From Pseudomonadales bacterium (GTDB lineage: Bacteria; Pseudomonadota; Gammaproteobacteria; Pseudomonadales; Pseudohongiellaceae): a DNA stretch of 64,000 bases. Shown one piece after another: positions 62,555 to 64,000 of the stretch (positions within the stretch are counted from its first letter, which is position 1; each line of letters opens with the position of its first letter). The position numbers were made by a program, and so were the translations under genes. Location of the stretch: contig JACKOK010000002.1 of NCBI GenBank assembly GCA_024234365.1, forward strand, positions 186,001 to 250,000, read 5' to 3'. The notes under the pieces were generated by a model that was not told the DNA's origin, ran no database searches, and was given only the letters and a program-made list of their open reading frames with translations.

Positions 62555-62670
62555 GGCAGGCATTGCTCATAGGGGCGCTTGTAACTTATTGTTCTGCTCT
62601 GCTACAAGTGCGACCGACTCCCTGCGGGTCTTCATCCAGGCTCGCGCCAATAATAATAGAGTGAATTGCA

Positions 62671-64000
62671 ATGAGCTGTTTAAACTCCATCCGGTGCGCG
62701 GTGGTTTGCGCGCTGTTGCCTACGGTGGCCCCGCAAGTCTTCGCACAGGCCGCATCTTCTACGCTTCCCTTGACCCGCATTGCACAGAACGAGGCCCGGA
62801 TCACGCTCGATGGTGTGCTCGATGAAGCAGTCTGGCAACGTGTGCCTGTCATCGATGCCATGAAAGTGATTCAACCCGACACGCTTGCGGATGCCTCGCT
62901 CTCGACACAGACGCGCATCTTCTACAACGCGCGTGGCATGTATGTGGGGGTGATGAATTACCAGGACCCGGAGACGCTGGTAGCTCGAATGAGCTCCCGC
63001 GATGCCGGGGTGCAGCGCGATGGTTTTATTATTTCGGTGGACCCTTCCGGCGAGGGACTTTACGGGTATTTCCTGCGCATCAATCTGGGCGGTACCTTTT
63101 CCGATGGCACGATCCTGCCGGAACGCCAGATCAACCGGCAGTGGGACGGTCCCTGGAATGCGGTGACGAAAGAAACGGACGAGGGCTGGGTGGCCGAGAT
63201 CTATATTCCCTGGTCCATGATGTCGCTTCCCGCCAGCGGCGATACGCGCACCATCGGCATCTATACCGAACGCATGGTGGCCAGCATGGCGCAGACCTGG
63301 TCCTGGCCTGCTCTGCCGGATACCGCAGGCGTTTATCTGTCGGGCTTTCAGAAATTTGAACTCTCCGGCATCAATCCGGCTACCCAGTTCACTTTTTACC
63401 CCTACAGCTCCGCTACCTTCGATGATATGAAGAACGAGACGGACTATCGTGTCGGGGCAGACCTGTACTGGCGGCCCACCTCCAATATGCAGTTGTCTGC
63501 CACCCTCAACCCCGATTTCGGCACGGTGGAGTCGGACGATGTGGTGGTCAATCTCACGGCCTTCGAAACCTATTTCGAGGAAAAACGCACCTTCTTTCTC
63601 GAGGGCCAGGACATCTTCAATACCTCTCCGCGCGACAGTGCCGGGCGCGGTAGCCCCACCACGCTGCTGAACACGCGCCGCATCGGGCGTCAGGCAATCT
63701 ACGATGTGCCGGATGATGTCGATGTCATTCCCACCGATCTCAGTCGGCCCTCCGACCTGCTGGGCGCGCTGAAGGTGACGGGGCAAACCGGAAATCTGCG
63801 TTACGGCACGCTGCTGGCGGCCGAGGACGATTCGGAGATTCGCGGCACGGCGGCAGATGGCTCCCGTGTGCGGCTGGAAGCAGAGGGGCGTGATTTTGCC
63901 ATTGGACGTCTGCTCTATGAGGACACCAGCATCGGAGGACGGCGCAGCATTGGCTGGTTTGGCAGTGCCCTGTCCCACCCCGAGCGGGATGCCGTCGTCA
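62671..64000 (+). CDS. CBM9/DUF5916-type secreted protein, partial at the window edge
   Basis: At least 443 residues; the 3' end is beyond the window. A signal peptide (CAVVCALLPTVAPQVFAQA) is followed by a carbohydrate-binding-family-9-like domain (TRIAQNEARITLDGVLDEAVW, to about 210). The DUF5916 hallmark TLNPDFGTVESDDVVVNLTAFE, then FFEEKRTFFLEGQDIF-like text (here YFEEKRTFFLEG), is about residue 285. Such proteins end in an outer-membrane beta-barrel-like domain. Substrate unknown. It starts at ATG 62671, AGAGTGA being a weak ribosome site. Confidence 0.85.
   Translation, partial: MSCLNSIRCAVVCALLPTVAPQVFAQAASSTLPLTRIAQNEARITLDGVLDEAVWQRVPVIDAMKVIQPDTLADASLSTQTRIFYNARGMYVGVMNYQDPETLVARMSSRDAGVQRDGFIISVDPSGEGLYGYFLRINLGGTFSDGTILPERQINRQWDGPWNAVTKETDEGWVAEIYIPWSMMSLPASGDTRTIGIYTERMVASMAQTWSWPALPDTAGVYLSGFQKFELSGINPATQFTFYPYSSATFDDMKNETDYRVGADLYWRPTSNMQLSATLNPDFGTVESDDVVVNLTAFETYFEEKRTFFLEGQDIFNTSPRDSAGRGSPTTLLNTRRIGRQAIYDVPDDVDVIPTDLSRPSDLLGALKVTGQTGNLRYGTLLAAEDDSEIRGTAADGSRVRLEAEGRDFAIGRLLYEDTSIGGRRSIGWFGSALSHPERDAVV

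Noticed and set aside
1..64000. CRISPR arrays, tRNA, rRNA, prophage or insertion sequences.
   Set aside because: No evenly spaced direct-repeat array, cloverleaf, rRNA-like stretch or transposase/integrase text was found by eye.

Overview
The window is a 64 kb stretch of GC-rich bacterial chromosome, complete except for the last gene, which runs off the right edge. Gene content and order point to a gammaproteobacterium near Pseudomonadales. The runs rppH-ptsP, lgt-thyA-folA and proC-yggT-yggU-metX-metW-rdgB-hemW resemble those I know from Pseudomonas, and several REP elements carry the Pseudomonas-type core GCGGGCTTGCCCGCGAA. I cannot name the genus. No rRNA, tRNA, CRISPR array or intact insertion sequence was seen.

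Layout. 0.1-2.8 kb: a secreted methyltransferase-like protein and an ABC exporter, then a mosaic of REP repeats. 3-7.6 kb: the glycine cleavage operon gcvT-gcvH-gcvP (minus strand), then lepB, and divergently the giant helicase lhr. 13-15.1 kb: an AT-rich island with a restriction endonuclease and DNA adenine methyltransferase closely resembling EcoRV and M.EcoRV. 15.1-22.2 kb: small metabolic and regulatory genes, two LysR regulators (one MetR-like) and a large protein ending in a divergent class III nucleotidyl-cyclase-like domain. 22.3-31.6 kb: a sulfite-oxidase-family enzyme, a GcvR-like ACT protein, a HAD phosphatase, rppH, ptsP, an Arc-type regulator, lgt, thyA, folA and a secreted NHL/SMP-30-like protein. 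31.7-40 kb: a long minus-strand housekeeping run (proC, yggT, yggU, metX, metW, rdgB, hemW, phhB, argE, argA). 40-51.9 kb: a secreted M20 peptidase, a cupin, an AI-2E permease, a NatAB-type ABC exporter and gltB-gltD.

52.3-57.6 kb: a molybdenum hydroxylase cluster of the xanthine dehydrogenase family. It has a Tat-exported [2Fe-2S] subunit, a molybdopterin subunit with an apparent one-base frameshift just after its catalytic Glu, an FAD subunit with a four-Cys insert, a membrane cytochrome b and a small unknown protein, closed by a strong terminator. 57.7-64 kb: secreted proteins, namely a PD40/WD40-like lipoprotein, an unusual M1-M28-PDZ double peptidase, a 49-residue membrane protein and the start of a CBM9/DUF5916 outer-membrane-type protein.

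Most of the window is housekeeping. The least ordinary parts are the EcoRV-like island, the cyclase-like protein, the double-peptidase fusion, the frameshifted molybdoenzyme and several hairpins in odd positions relative to genes. Function calls rest on motif and family recognition by eye; no database search was run.
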